Of a DNA stretch of 36,521 nucleotides, positions 24,954 to 32,898 are shown piece by piece; within the stretch, counting starts at the first letter, position 1; each line of letters begins with the position of its first letter. Both the position numbers and the translations under genes were made by a program. The notes beneath the pieces are model-generated. The model ran no database searches and had not been told where the DNA came from. It saw nothing but the letters and a program-made list of their open reading frames with translations. Source of the DNA: Burkholderiales bacterium (GTDB taxonomy: Bacteria; Pseudomonadota; Gammaproteobacteria; Burkholderiales; Burkholderiaceae_C); assembly GCA_019510465.1 (NCBI GenBank), contig JAEKKH010000190.1, forward strand, positions 1-36,521, read 5' to 3'.

Positions 24954-24965
24954 ATCGCATGCGAT
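24954..24965. promoter_or_regulatory. Putative OhrR operator 2
   Basis: ATCGCATGCGAT is a perfect 12-bp palindrome within TTAATCGCATGCGATCTT, about 20 bp before the ohr ATG and downstream of the predicted transcript start, where a bound repressor would block transcription. Confidence 0.6.
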
Positions 24966-24984
24966 CTTCAACCCAGGAAACGCC

Positions 24985-25401
24985 ATGACCTCCCTCGACA
25001 AAGTCCTCTACACCGGCAAGACCCACACCCTGGGCGGCCGCGACGGCACGGCGCGCAGCAGCGACGGCCGGCTCGACATCCGCCTGTCCCCGCCGGGCAG
25101 CAACGGCCCCGGCACGAACCCCGAGCAGCTGTTCGCGGCGGGCTGGTCGGCGTGCTTCATCGGCGCCATGGGCCGTGCGGCGCGCGCGTCCGGCGTGGCG
25201 CTGCCGTCCGACGTGGCGGTGGACGCCGAGGTCGACCTGGGCCAGGCGGGCGACGGCTTCCTGCTCCAGGCGCGCCTGGCGGTGCGCCTGCCGGGCCTGG
25301 ATCCGGCCGTCGCCCGCGCGATCGTCGACGGCGCCCACCAGCTGTGCCCGTACTCGAAGGCGACGCGCGGGAACATCGCCGTCGAACTCTCGCTCGCCTG
25401 A
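24985..25401 (+). CDS. ohr: Organic hydroperoxide resistance protein (Ohr)
   Basis: A 138-residue thiol peroxidase of the Ohr/OsmC family that reduces organic hydroperoxides. Peroxidatic C57 in WSACFIGA, resolving C121 in HQLCPYSKATRGN, catalytic R20-type loop near 19-24 and the TNPEQLFAAGW motif. The length is standard. An AGGAA ribosome site precedes the ATG. It is controlled by the divergent ohrR through the palindromes in the 139-bp gap. An exported alpha/beta hydrolase follows 69 bp downstream. Confidence 0.95.
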   Translation: MTSLDKVLYTGKTHTLGGRDGTARSSDGRLDIRLSPPGSNGPGTNPEQLFAAGWSACFIGAMGRAARASGVALPSDVAVDAEVDLGQAGDGFLLQARLAVRLPGLDPAVARAIVDGAHQLCPYSKATRGNIAVELSLA

Positions 25402-25470
25402 TTCCGCCCGCGCGCGACCGGCTCCGGCGCTCGCGCGCCCTTCCCGACATCGATCCCATCGAGAAACACC

Positions 25471-26247
25471 ATGCCCCGCTTCGTTCCCCGCATCCTTGCC
25501 CTGATCGCCGCCGGCCTGGCCCTGGCCGACCCTTCGGCCCGCGCCGCCGACAGCCCTGCCGGCGCGCCCGTCTCGGTCGTCCTCGTGCACGGCGCCTTCG
25601 CCGACGGCTCCGACTGGGCCCGCGTCATCCCCTTGCTGCAGGCGCGCGGCGTGCGCGTCACCGCGGTGCAGAACCCGCTCACGTCGCTGGCCGATGACGT
25701 GGCCGCCACGAAACGCGCGATCGATGCCGCGCCCGGCAAGGTGGTGCTGGTGGGCCACTCGTGGGGCGGGACGGTCATCACCCAGGCCGGGGCCGGCGAC
25801 AAGGTGGCCGGGCTGGTCTATGTCAGCGCCTTCGCGCCGGACGTCGGCCAGAGCTCGGGTGCGCTGGGCAAGGGCTATCCGACGCCACCCGGACTGGCCG
25901 CGCTGAGCGCGGACGCGTCCGGCTTCCTGCGCATCAGCGACGAAGGCATGCGCACGCATTTCGCGTTCGACGTGCCGCCCGCACGCGCCGCCGTGATGGC
26001 CGCCACGCAGGGCCCGATCGCCGCCCGGGCCTTCGACGAGCCCGTCACCGTCGCGGCGTGGAAGACACGTCCCAGCTGGTTCGTCGTGGCCACGCGCGAC
26101 CACATGATCTCGCCGGAGCTGCAGCTCGCGATGGCGCAGCGGATCGGCGCGCGCGTCACGACGCTGGCCACCAGCCACGTGTCGCAGGAAGTCGAGCCGG
26201 ACAAGGTGGCGGCGGTCATCCTGGACGCCGTCGCGCAGGCGCGCTGA
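25471..26247 (+). CDS. Exported alpha/beta hydrolase
   Basis: A 258-residue periplasmic hydrolase. The signal peptide (MPRFVPRILALIAAGLALA, ending around ARAADS) is followed by an alpha/beta fold with the oxyanion motif VLVHGAFADGSDW, nucleophile S97 in GHSWGG, acid D210 in VATRDHMISP and base H236 in TSHVSQE. It resembles the small EstC/hydroxynitrile-lyase-like esterases common in proteobacteria; the substrate is unknown. The next gene starts 1 bp after its stop, so both are co-transcribed, possibly with ohr. Confidence 0.87.
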   Translation: MPRFVPRILALIAAGLALADPSARAADSPAGAPVSVVLVHGAFADGSDWARVIPLLQARGVRVTAVQNPLTSLADDVAATKRAIDAAPGKVVLVGHSWGGTVITQAGAGDKVAGLVYVSAFAPDVGQSSGALGKGYPTPPGLAALSADASGFLRISDEGMRTHFAFDVPPARAAVMAATQGPIAARAFDEPVTVAAWKTRPSWFVVATRDHMISPELQLAMAQRIGARVTTLATSHVSQEVEPDKVAAVILDAVAQAR

Positions 26248-26248
26248 C

Positions 26249-27328
26249 ATGCAGGCAAGCCGCGCGATGTCCACGTTCGCACGCTGGCTGGCCCTCGCGC
26301 TGGCACTCGCCGCCGCGGCGGCCATGGCCGCCGGACGCCCCACGCCGGCCGCCGACGCGCCGCTGCCCGTCGAGCCGCTGCAGCCCAGCCTCGCCGGCGC
26401 CACCGGCTGGCTCAACGCCCGGCCGCTGGCGCTCGAACAGCTGCGTGGCAAGGTGGTGCTGGTCGACTTCTGGACGTACTCCTGCATCAACTGCCTGCGC
26501 ACGCTGCCCGCCGTGCGCGCGTGGGCCCGCACGTACGCGAGCCAGGGACTGGTCGTCGTGGGCGTGCACGCGCCGGAGTTCGAGTTCGAGCACGATCCGC
26601 GGCGCGTGCGCCAGGCACTCGTCGACCAGCACGTCGACTGGCCCGTCGCCATCGACGACGACTTCAGGATCTGGCGCGCCTTCCGCAACGAGGCGTGGCC
26701 CGCGCTGTACTTCATCGACGCGCAGGGCCGCGTGCGGCACCACGTGCTGGGCGAAGGTCGCTATGACGAGTCTGAGCGCGTGATCCGGCAACTGCTGGCC
26801 GAAGCCCACGGTTCCGCGGCGCCGCTGCCGGCAGTGGCCGCCGTCGACGCGACGGGCATCGGCGCGGCGCCGGACCTCGCGCACGTGCGCTCGGGCGAGA
26901 CCTACCTCGGCTACGCGCACGCCGATGGCGCGACCCCGCCCGACGTGCTGCCCGAACGCGCGCAGCAGCACGTCCCGCGCGCGCCGCGCCTGAACGCATG
27001 GACGCTGGGCGGCGGCTGGGTGCAGCGCGGGGAGTTCGTCGAGTCGACGGCGCCCGACGGATCGATCGCCCTGCGTTTCCATTCGCGCGACCTGCACCTC
27101 GTGCTCGGGCCCGGCCCCGACGGCAGGCCGGTGGCCTTTCGCATCGCCATCGACGGCCACGCGCCCGGAGCGGACCACGGCGTCGACGTGGACGAGCAGG
27201 GCCGCGGTGTGGCCGCGCACGACAGGCTCTACCAACTCGTGCGGCAACACGGCGACGTCGCCGACCACACCTTCGAGATCCACCTCGACGGCGCCGGTGC
27301 GCGGGCCTGGGTGTTCACGTTCGGCTGA
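26249..27328 (+). CDS. Exported thioredoxin-like protein with C-terminal DipZ-like domain
   Basis: A 359-residue exported protein. Signal peptide to about residue 28; TlpA/DipZ-type thioredoxin domain (about 55-195) with active site C79-I-N-C82 in FWTYSCINCLRTLP and WPALYFIDAQGRVRHH; then a beta-sandwich (about 215-359), as in the C-terminal part of mycobacterial DipZ. The CcdA-like membrane domain of DipZ is absent, so the source of electrons is not in this window. The ATG at 26249 follows the hydrolase stop by 1 bp. It probably reduces or forms disulfides in periplasmic proteins. The pairing with the hydrolase is unexplained. Confidence 0.85.
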   Translation: MQASRAMSTFARWLALALALAAAAAMAAGRPTPAADAPLPVEPLQPSLAGATGWLNARPLALEQLRGKVVLVDFWTYSCINCLRTLPAVRAWARTYASQGLVVVGVHAPEFEFEHDPRRVRQALVDQHVDWPVAIDDDFRIWRAFRNEAWPALYFIDAQGRVRHHVLGEGRYDESERVIRQLLAEAHGSAAPLPAVAAVDATGIGAAPDLAHVRSGETYLGYAHADGATPPDVLPERAQQHVPRAPRLNAWTLGGGWVQRGEFVESTAPDGSIALRFHSRDLHLVLGPGPDGRPVAFRIAIDGHAPGADHGVDVDEQGRGVAAHDRLYQLVRQHGDVADHTFEIHLDGAGARAWVFTFG

Positions 27329-27336
27329 GCTCGACC

Positions 27337-27352
27337 ATACGGATACCCGTAT
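27337..27352. promoter_or_regulatory. Overlapping dyads after the thioredoxin-like gene
   Basis: ATACGG-ATAC-CCGTAT overlaps GGATAC-CC-GTATCC, 8 bp after the preceding stop codon and 121 bp before the nucleoside hydrolase start. No U-tract follows, so an operator is more likely than a terminator; role not established. Confidence 0.35.
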
Positions 27353-27361
27353 CCCTGTCGT

Positions 27362-27380
27362 GGGGTTGGCCAACGACCCC
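27362..27380. promoter_or_regulatory. Second dyad upstream of the nucleoside hydrolase gene
   Basis: GGGG-TTGGCCAA-CGA-CCCC: a perfect 8-bp palindrome bracketed by complementary G/C runs. It could be an operator or transcript hairpin in the leader of the nucleoside hydrolase gene. Confidence 0.3.
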
Positions 27381-27473
27381 AGGGGAAGTCTGGTCGGACC
27401 GCCGCGCCCTCCCGCGCGATGATGCGCCGGGACGCGGCACCCCGTGCTCGCCGCACACGACAGGAAGACTCGC

Positions 27474-28622
27474 ATGCTGCAACACCTTCGCCTGTTCGCG
27501 CTCGCCGCGCTGGCCGTCACGGCCGCGTCCGCGGGCGCCTCCGATCTCTATCGCGGCCACGACCCGGCGCCGCCCAAGGTGATCCTCGACACCGACTTCA
27601 ACACGATCAGCGACGACGGCCAGGCGCTGGCGATGCTCGCGCAGCTCGACGCGGCCGGCAAGCTCGACCTGCTGGGCGTCGCGGTCGCCACCGGCAACGC
27701 CTGGCTCGAGCAGGAGACCTCCGATGCGTTGAAGGCCGTCGAGCGCCTGGGCATCGAACGGTCGATCGGCGTCTACGTCGGCGCGAAGTACGGCCTGCTG
27801 CACGACTACGCCGCCTACCTCGACGAAGTGGCGACCTTCGGTCCGCCGGTCGACTATGTCGGCGCGTTCTCCAGCCCGCCGCCGACGTCGCCGAGCGATC
27901 TCGTCGCGCCGCCCGACGGCTTCGCGACCCACACCGTGCCGCAGCGCCAGCACGCCGTCGACTTCATGATCGAGCAGATCCACCGGTACCCCCATCAGGT
28001 ATCCATCCTGGAGATCGCGCCTCCGACCAACCTGGCGATGGCCATCCGCAAGGACCCGAGCATCGTGCCGCTGATCAAGCAGGTGGTGACGATGGCCGGC
28101 CAGATCTACGTCCCCGGCAACGCCTACAACGACGCCGCCGAGTTCAACTGGTGGGCCGATCCCGAGGCGGTCAAGATCGTGCTGCGGGCGCCGATCCCCA
28201 AGGTCATCGTGCCGCTCGACCTCACGAACAACGTGCCGCTGACCAAGCCCGTCTTCCAGCAGATCGCCTACCACCAGCCGGCCACGCCCATCACCAAGCT
28301 GTTCGCCGACGCCTATGCGCCGTTCTTCGGCTCGGCCCCGCCGCCCTACCCGCTGTTCATCTGGGACACCACCGCCCTCGCCTACCTGGTCGACCCGACG
28401 TTCGCCACCGCCACGCGCGACCTGTGGGTCGACATGGACACGACGTTCGACGCCAACTACGGCAAGTCCATCGTCTACGACACGAACCCGAAGCCCGCGA
28501 TCCCGCTGCTGACGCAGTCCAAGGTGGTGCTCGCATTCGACACTGCGCGCTTCTACGCGTTCTACGCCGACCTGCTGACCCGGCCCGTGCCGGTGCACCT
28601 GAGCCACGGGCACACGCATTGA
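27474..28622 (+). CDS. Exported inosine/uridine-type nucleoside hydrolase
   Basis: A 382-residue protein of the nucleoside N-ribohydrolase family, which splits nucleosides into base and ribose. The calcium-binding aspartates are in LDTDFNTISDDGQALAM (D39, D41, D47, D48), a spaced form of the usual DTDxGxDDxxAL. The N-terminus (MLQHLRLFALAALAVTAASAG) is a signal peptide, so the enzyme works in the periplasm, possibly in scavenging. The ATG at 27474 has an AGGAAG site; the in-frame start at 27444 would bury the signal peptide. EFNWWADPEA and the C-terminal LSHGHTH are also conserved-looking. It appears to be a single gene. Confidence 0.87.
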   Translation: MLQHLRLFALAALAVTAASAGASDLYRGHDPAPPKVILDTDFNTISDDGQALAMLAQLDAAGKLDLLGVAVATGNAWLEQETSDALKAVERLGIERSIGVYVGAKYGLLHDYAAYLDEVATFGPPVDYVGAFSSPPPTSPSDLVAPPDGFATHTVPQRQHAVDFMIEQIHRYPHQVSILEIAPPTNLAMAIRKDPSIVPLIKQVVTMAGQIYVPGNAYNDAAEFNWWADPEAVKIVLRAPIPKVIVPLDLTNNVPLTKPVFQQIAYHQPATPITKLFADAYAPFFGSAPPPYPLFIWDTTALAYLVDPTFATATRDLWVDMDTTFDANYGKSIVYDTNPKPAIPLLTQSKVVLAFDTARFYAFYADLLTRPVPVHLSHGHTH

Positions 28623-29177
28623 AGCCGGGGAGCGGCGCTCAGGGCCGCTTCTTCTCCATGGCTCGAGCCGTGGCTGCGGCCAGAAATCGCCCGGCACGAC
28701 CATGACGGAATGGGTCTCGCCGTGCGCGAGCAGCGGGAAGCTGGTGCCAGGGAGCACGCGCTCGGAGGATCGCTTGCGCCGGACGGGCGCGTAGCGGCTG
28801 CGCCGCCGTGCCGATGCCGAAGCGCGCGGCGTCGGCGGCCGCGCGCTCGACAGCGGCAGCGCACGGCCGCTGTTGGCGCTGGCGTCACGCAGTGCAACGG
28901 CCGGACTCCGAATGGAAAGCGGGATGCCCCAGGCCGTTGCGAGCCGAAGTGTTGCCGCCAGGAGACCACGCGTCTTGTTCATTTTCGTACAATGAGCACG
29001 CCTGGCCCGACGTTGCCCGCCGGGAGAAACGCATCAAGACGAGGATCGGGCAACCATCGCCAAGTCGGCACCGTCACGAGACGCTGGAGGGATTCCTGGT
29101 CGGAAGCACGGCGGTGGAAGCGCCTGGCGGCGCTGGTCCGCAGCCCGCGGTGTTCGGTTTCACAACTCCAAAGAACC
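28623..29177. other. 555-bp gap without a convincing gene; possible minus-strand remnant
   Basis: No gene of the neighbours' quality is visible here. On the minus strand a frame from ATG at 28982 reads MNKTRGLLAATLRLATAWG and later GETHSVMVVPGDFWPQPR before running on antisense through the nucleoside hydrolase gene; the second part looks protein-like, but codon use lacks the strong GC3 bias of real genes here, so it may be a decayed gene. The regulator frame at 29178 stays open back to 28710, but that extension is arginine-rich and unlikely to be translated. TACAAT at 28988-28993 lacks a matching -35. Confidence 0.4.
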
Positions 29178-30050
29178 ATGACGAAGACTGACGCGCAACC
29201 GGACGACGGGCGCTCCGAAGCGGCCGGCTCGGAACGACAACTCACGGGCGGGGCCTTCTACGCCAAGACCGTCTTCGACCGCAACGGCGTCGCCATCTCC
29301 GAGCGCTCGCGCCTGGTCGAACGGATCCTGAATCTCGCCTACAGCGCCGCCCACCGGCGCGTGCGCGGGCAGGCGTCGTGGACGGTGGAAGAGCTCGAGG
29401 CACTCGCGAAGCACTTCGGCGAATCGCTGGACGAGGTCTTCGTCGCCGCGGCCAAGACGCGCGCCGAGCCGGCCACCTTCGTCGCCGGCGACTTGCGGCT
29501 GAAATGCCAGCTGTGGCTCGGCCCCGAAACCGCGCGTCCCGCCGCCGGTGCGCTCGTGGCCGCCAGGGACGGCACGCGCTGGACGGTGCAGGCCGCCGCC
29601 GAGGGACTGTCCGGGCCGCTGCACGAGGTGCGCCAGCTGCTGCTGGAGCCCGACGCCATCTCCGGCTCGCGCATCGCGGTGCTCGATGACCAGCCCAACA
29701 TCACCGACTCGCTGTGCGTCTTCCTGCGCCAGGCGGGCTTTCGCGCCGACGCGTTCCACGGCATCGGCGCCCTCCAGGACGCGATGGCCGACTCGCCATA
29801 CGACGCGTACGTGCTGGACTGGATCGTCGGCGACGAGACGGTGGGCCCGCTGGTCGAACGGCTGCGCGCCGCCGACCCGCGCTGCCCCATCGCCATCCTC
29901 ACCGGCAAGGCCAACGAGCGCGGCGAGGTCGTCAGCGACATTGCGGATCTCGTGGCGCGCCACGACGTGCGCTACTTCAGCAAGCCGCTGGATCCGCGCA
30001 TGATCACTGCGGTGCTCTCGCGGCTGATCGCGGGGCGCGCCCGCGCGTGA
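29178..30050 (+). CDS. Response regulator with N-terminal BetR-like HTH and C-terminal receiver
   Basis: A 290-residue regulator with reversed domain order. Residues about 41-90 (SRLVERILNLAY, VRGQASWTVEELEALAKHF, GESLDEVF) fit a BetR-like helix-turn-helix domain; 100-155 is a linker domain; 163-285 is a receiver with acidic pair D170/D171, phospho-acceptor D214 (YVLDW), T242 and K269 (YFSKPLD). Known receivers usually precede the output domain. The start has only a weak ribosome site (AAAGAA). It converges on a hybrid sensor kinase with 24 bp between stops, its likely partner. Confidence 0.85.
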   Translation: MTKTDAQPDDGRSEAAGSERQLTGGAFYAKTVFDRNGVAISERSRLVERILNLAYSAAHRRVRGQASWTVEELEALAKHFGESLDEVFVAAAKTRAEPATFVAGDLRLKCQLWLGPETARPAAGALVAARDGTRWTVQAAAEGLSGPLHEVRQLLLEPDAISGSRIAVLDDQPNITDSLCVFLRQAGFRADAFHGIGALQDAMADSPYDAYVLDWIVGDETVGPLVERLRAADPRCPIAILTGKANERGEVVSDIADLVARHDVRYFSKPLDPRMITAVLSRLIAGRARA

Positions 30051-30074
30051 GGCGCCCGCGCGCGCGACCGCCGT

Positions 30075-32393
30075 TCAGTGGCGCGCGCGCGTCTCGACGA
30101 TGCGCCGCATCGCGCGTTCGTCCACGGGCTTCTGCTCATACGAGTCAAACGGCCACAGCCCGGCCGGACCGGTGGCGTCGATGCCGTGCGCACGCGCATC
30201 GCCGGCGCTGACCGCCACCAGGCAGGTCTTGCTGTTCGGGCCGTCGCCGCGCCGGATCTCGCTGGCGAGCTCGAAGCCGTTCTTGACCGGCATGTCGAGG
30301 TCGATCAGCACGACGTCGTAGGCGGAGACCGCCAGCTGGTTCGACGCGATCGGCGCGCAGTTCGCGATGTCGACGTGGTAGCCGAGCAGTTGCGCGACCT
30401 CGCGCAGGTCGCCGAGCATGTCCGGCCGGTCGTCGACGATCAACACGTGGACGGCGTCCTGCGATTCGCCGTCCGGCGGCGCCTCCTTCTCGAGCGCGAC
30501 AGGGATGCGCACCGTGAAGGTCGACCCCATCCCGGGCGTGCTCTCGACGCTGCAGGCGCCGCCCAGGTGCGTGAGCAGCGTCTGCACGACGGCCAGCCCG
30601 ATGCCCAGGCTGTTGTGATCCCGCTCGACGAGCCCGAAGCGGCGGTACGGCACGAAGAGCTGGGCAAGATGCTCGCGCGCGATGCCCGTGCCGGTGTCGG
30701 ACACCGCGATGCGCAGCGTGGCGTCGCCCTCCAGGCCGTAGGCGATCGCCACGTGGCCCGCCGAGGTGTACTTGACTGCGTTCTCCAGCAGGTTGAGCAG
30801 GATCTGCTCGACCCGCTTGGGGTCGGTGGCCACGAACAGGAAGTCCTCCGGCCGTGCCACCTCGATGCGCAGCGACTTCGCCGCCGCCAGGTCGGTCACC
30901 GTGGCCACGGCCTCGTCGACCAGGTCGCCGACCTCGAAGGTCTCGGAGCGCATCTCGAGCCGGCCGGCCTCGCCCAGCGACAGCACGTGCAGGTCGCGGA
31001 TCTGCGCCTCCATGTGCCGCACCGCACGCTGGATCTTCTTCAGCGATTCGCGCCGCTCGCGTCCGTCGGCCCGCTGGTTCTCGGTGGCGAGCACCGTGAC
31101 GATGCTCTGCAGCGGCGACTTCAACTCGTGGCTGACCATCGAGAAGAACAGGTTCTTTTCGCGCGTCGCCTCCCTGACGTCCTCAAGCGCACGGTTCGTC
31201 AGCTCGAGCTGTCGCTCGTAGCCGTTCATCGACGCGACGAAGTGGCCGATCAGCACGACGCCGATGACCAGCACGTAGACCAGCGTGGCGTCGTGCTCGA
31301 GATAGATCGCCTCCGGCACGCTCGTGGCGAACTGCCAGGTGTCGTACACGCTCAGCAGCGTGTCCGCCGTCGCGGCCAGGCCCAGCGCCCAGCCCTCCAG
31401 CCGGCTTCGCTTCAGACCGGCGCGCCATATCAGCCATGTGAAATAGACCGATCCCACCAGCACCCCGAGGTACCAGGCGTCGAGCCAATGCATCGGGAAG
31501 GCGCCGAAGGCCAGGACGACCGCGCCGACGGCGAAGTAGAGCCACACCGCGGCCTCCAGCCTGGGCCTGCGCCACTGGCCCCAGCGCAGGATGAACATGA
31601 ACATCACCGCGGCCCGCAGCGCGTTGGTGATCAACACGAACTTCTCCCAGGCCTGCGCCGGCAGCGGCGGGTAACTGACGTAGAAGTCGAGGTTGTTCGC
31701 GGTCCACACCGCACAGGCGCAGGCGAACCAGAAGTACGCCGACTCCGACCGGCGGAACGCCCACACGCCGAACAGGATCATGCCCAGCGTGCCCGTGACG
31801 ACCCCGCCGATCTCGATCACGTCGTTCTGCCAGAAGACCTTGCGCTCCCACACGGGACGCAACGCCGACTCCGGGCCGAGTCGGATCCGGCCCAGGGCCG
31901 CCTGGTTCCAGCCGTATTCACGCACCTGGATCTGCAGCTCATTGAGGCCGGGCCGCAGCATCGACGCCGGCAGGATCAGGAACTGGCTGCGGTTCCAGTT
32001 CTGCGGCAGCGGCGCCACCATCGCGCCGATCGCCCGCAGCGACATCGAGTTGACGAAGACGCGTCCCGTCCGGCTGAACGAGTCGAGGTACATCGCGAGG
32101 CCTTCGGCGGGCACGGCGTCGAGGCGGAACGTCACGGTGAACCAGGTGTCGTCCACCGGATTGGCGTGCGAGGCCGTCGCGAGGTGCGGCAACGCCACCG
32201 GTTCCCACTTGCAGTCCGCCCCGGGCAGGGCATCGCGGCGGCCCCCCGGTGAACAGCGCTGCGCCCGATCGATGGTCGTGACTTGTCCCGGTTCGACGCG
32301 CGGCTGCGCGCTCGCCGCTTCCGGCGCGAGCGCGAACCACGACATCACGCCGACGAGCAGGAGCGCCCGCAGGCGGGCCTCAATGCGGGCCAT
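30075..32393 (-). CDS. Hybrid sensor histidine kinase with 7TMR-DISM-like sensor and C-terminal receiver
   Basis: A 772-residue membrane kinase. Signal peptide (to about 29), a periplasmic jelly-roll domain (about 60-175; FTVTFRLDAV, LNELQIQVREYG), about seven transmembrane helices (195-385) as in 7TMR-DISM sensors, then HisKA with phospho-histidine H422 (FSMVSHELKSPLQS), HATPase with N-box ILLNLLENAVKYT, G1 DTGTGI (567-572) and G2 SLGIGLAVVQ, and a receiver domain with phospho-acceptor D698 (VVLIDLDMPVKNG). The ATG at 32393 lacks a clear ribosome site. The signal sensed is unknown; jelly-roll DISM domains often bind carbohydrates. The likely partner is the convergent HTH-receiver gene at 29178. 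Confidence 0.92.
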   Translation of the reverse strand: MARIEARLRALLLVGVMSWFALAPEAASAQPRVEPGQVTTIDRAQRCSPGGRRDALPGADCKWEPVALPHLATASHANPVDDTWFTVTFRLDAVPAEGLAMYLDSFSRTGRVFVNSMSLRAIGAMVAPLPQNWNRSQFLILPASMLRPGLNELQIQVREYGWNQAALGRIRLGPESALRPVWERKVFWQNDVIEIGGVVTGTLGMILFGVWAFRRSESAYFWFACACAVWTANNLDFYVSYPPLPAQAWEKFVLITNALRAAVMFMFILRWGQWRRPRLEAAVWLYFAVGAVVLAFGAFPMHWLDAWYLGVLVGSVYFTWLIWRAGLKRSRLEGWALGLAATADTLLSVYDTWQFATSVPEAIYLEHDATLVYVLVIGVVLIGHFVASMNGYERQLELTNRALEDVREATREKNLFFSMVSHELKSPLQSIVTVLATENQRADGRERRESLKKIQRAVRHMEAQIRDLHVLSLGEAGRLEMRSETFEVGDLVDEAVATVTDLAAAKSLRIEVARPEDFLFVATDPKRVEQILLNLLENAVKYTSAGHVAIAYGLEGDATLRIAVSDTGTGIAREHLAQLFVPYRRFGLVERDHNSLGIGLAVVQTLLTHLGGACSVESTPGMGSTFTVRIPVALEKEAPPDGESQDAVHVLIVDDRPDMLGDLREVAQLLGYHVDIANCAPIASNQLAVSAYDVVLIDLDMPVKNGFELASEIRRGDGPNSKTCLVAVSAGDARAHGIDATGPAGLWPFDSYEQKPVDERAMRRIVETRARH

Positions 32394-32616
32394 CGGGGCG
32401 CTTCGGTCGACGCATGGACGAGGTCATTTTTGTGCTGCAGAGGTTCAGGGGGACGATCGCGGCGGCGTCGCCGGCGCGATTGTCCGCGATGCCGGCGTAC
32501 CCCGTGCGCGGCAAAAGTCGCGCATGCCTTTCGTCTTCGCCGGTTGCTCATCCGCGCGGCGAACGACGACGAGCGCATTCGGCAGCGGGAAGGCGAATCG
32601 ATCTATGTCAATAGAA

Positions 32617-32664
32617 TTGTCTTTACAAAAACATCTTTAATTCGTAATGTTCTTTTAAAGACAA
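32617..32664. repeat. AT-rich imperfect palindrome
   Basis: TTGTCTTTA (32617-32625) and TAAAGACAA (32656-32664) are exact inverse repeats; the pairing continues inward imperfectly (AAACAT against ATGTTC), giving roughly 19 of 25 paired positions. The dyad spans the predicted plus-strand promoter. Confidence 0.7.
32622..32650 (+). promoter_or_regulatory. Predicted sigma-70 promoter of an orphan transcript
   Basis: TTTACA (32622-32627), 17-bp spacer, TAATGT (32645-32650), embedded in the AT-rich dyad. No annotated gene follows for about 500 bp on the plus strand. Confidence 0.5.
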
Positions 32665-32797
32665 CGATGGCATACTTAGCTTCGCTCAGGGAAAACAGCG
32701 CTTCGTTCGCAAGACGACTCGATCCGATGTGGGAGCTTCGGTGAGGGGGACACAACACGCGAGCCACGACAAGATGGCCGGGTTGTGCGCAGGGAGG

Positions 32798-32839
32798 GGG
32801 GAAATCCGTGCATCGGGGACGATGCACGGATCATTCCCC
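32798..32839. repeat. Strong hairpin (12-bp perfect stem plus 6-bp outer stem)
   Basis: ATCCGTGCATCG-GGGA-CGATGCACGGAT pairs perfectly (32804-32831); outer GGGGAA (32798-32803) pairs with TTCCCC (32834-32839) across a 2-nt bulge. Confidence 0.85.
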
Positions 32840-32847
32840 TGGCGGCT

Positions 32848-32898
32848 GGGGCCGCCGATCCGTCGGGGCCGCCGATCCGTCGGGGCCGCCGATCCGTC
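32848..32898. repeat. Three exact tandem copies of a 17-bp unit
   Basis: GGGGCCGCCGATCCGTC is repeated at 32848-32864, 32865-32881 and 32882-32898, and a fourth, decayed unit begins at 32899. Each unit contains the small dyad CGA-TCCG-TCG. The 17-bp period is not a multiple of three, arguing against a coding repeat. An adjacent GGCGGC-TGGG-GCCGCC stem lies at 32841-32856. Confidence 0.9.

Noticed and set aside
27315-28982. 1.6-kb minus-strand frame opposite the nucleoside hydrolase
   Set aside because: Shadow of the plus-strand gene due to high GC; only the 28640-28982 part has any protein-like segment, and that is reported as uncertain.
28710-29177. N-terminal extension of the HTH-receiver regulator
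   Set aside because: The frame is open but arginine-rich, with no recognised domain; the shorter start fits the domain boundary.
32667-32744. 25-codon ORF MAYLASLRENSASF... after the AT-rich promoter
   Set aside because: It starts close to the predicted transcript start with no Shine-Dalgarno and its sequence resembles nothing I know. Too short to support a gene call; noted as possible only.
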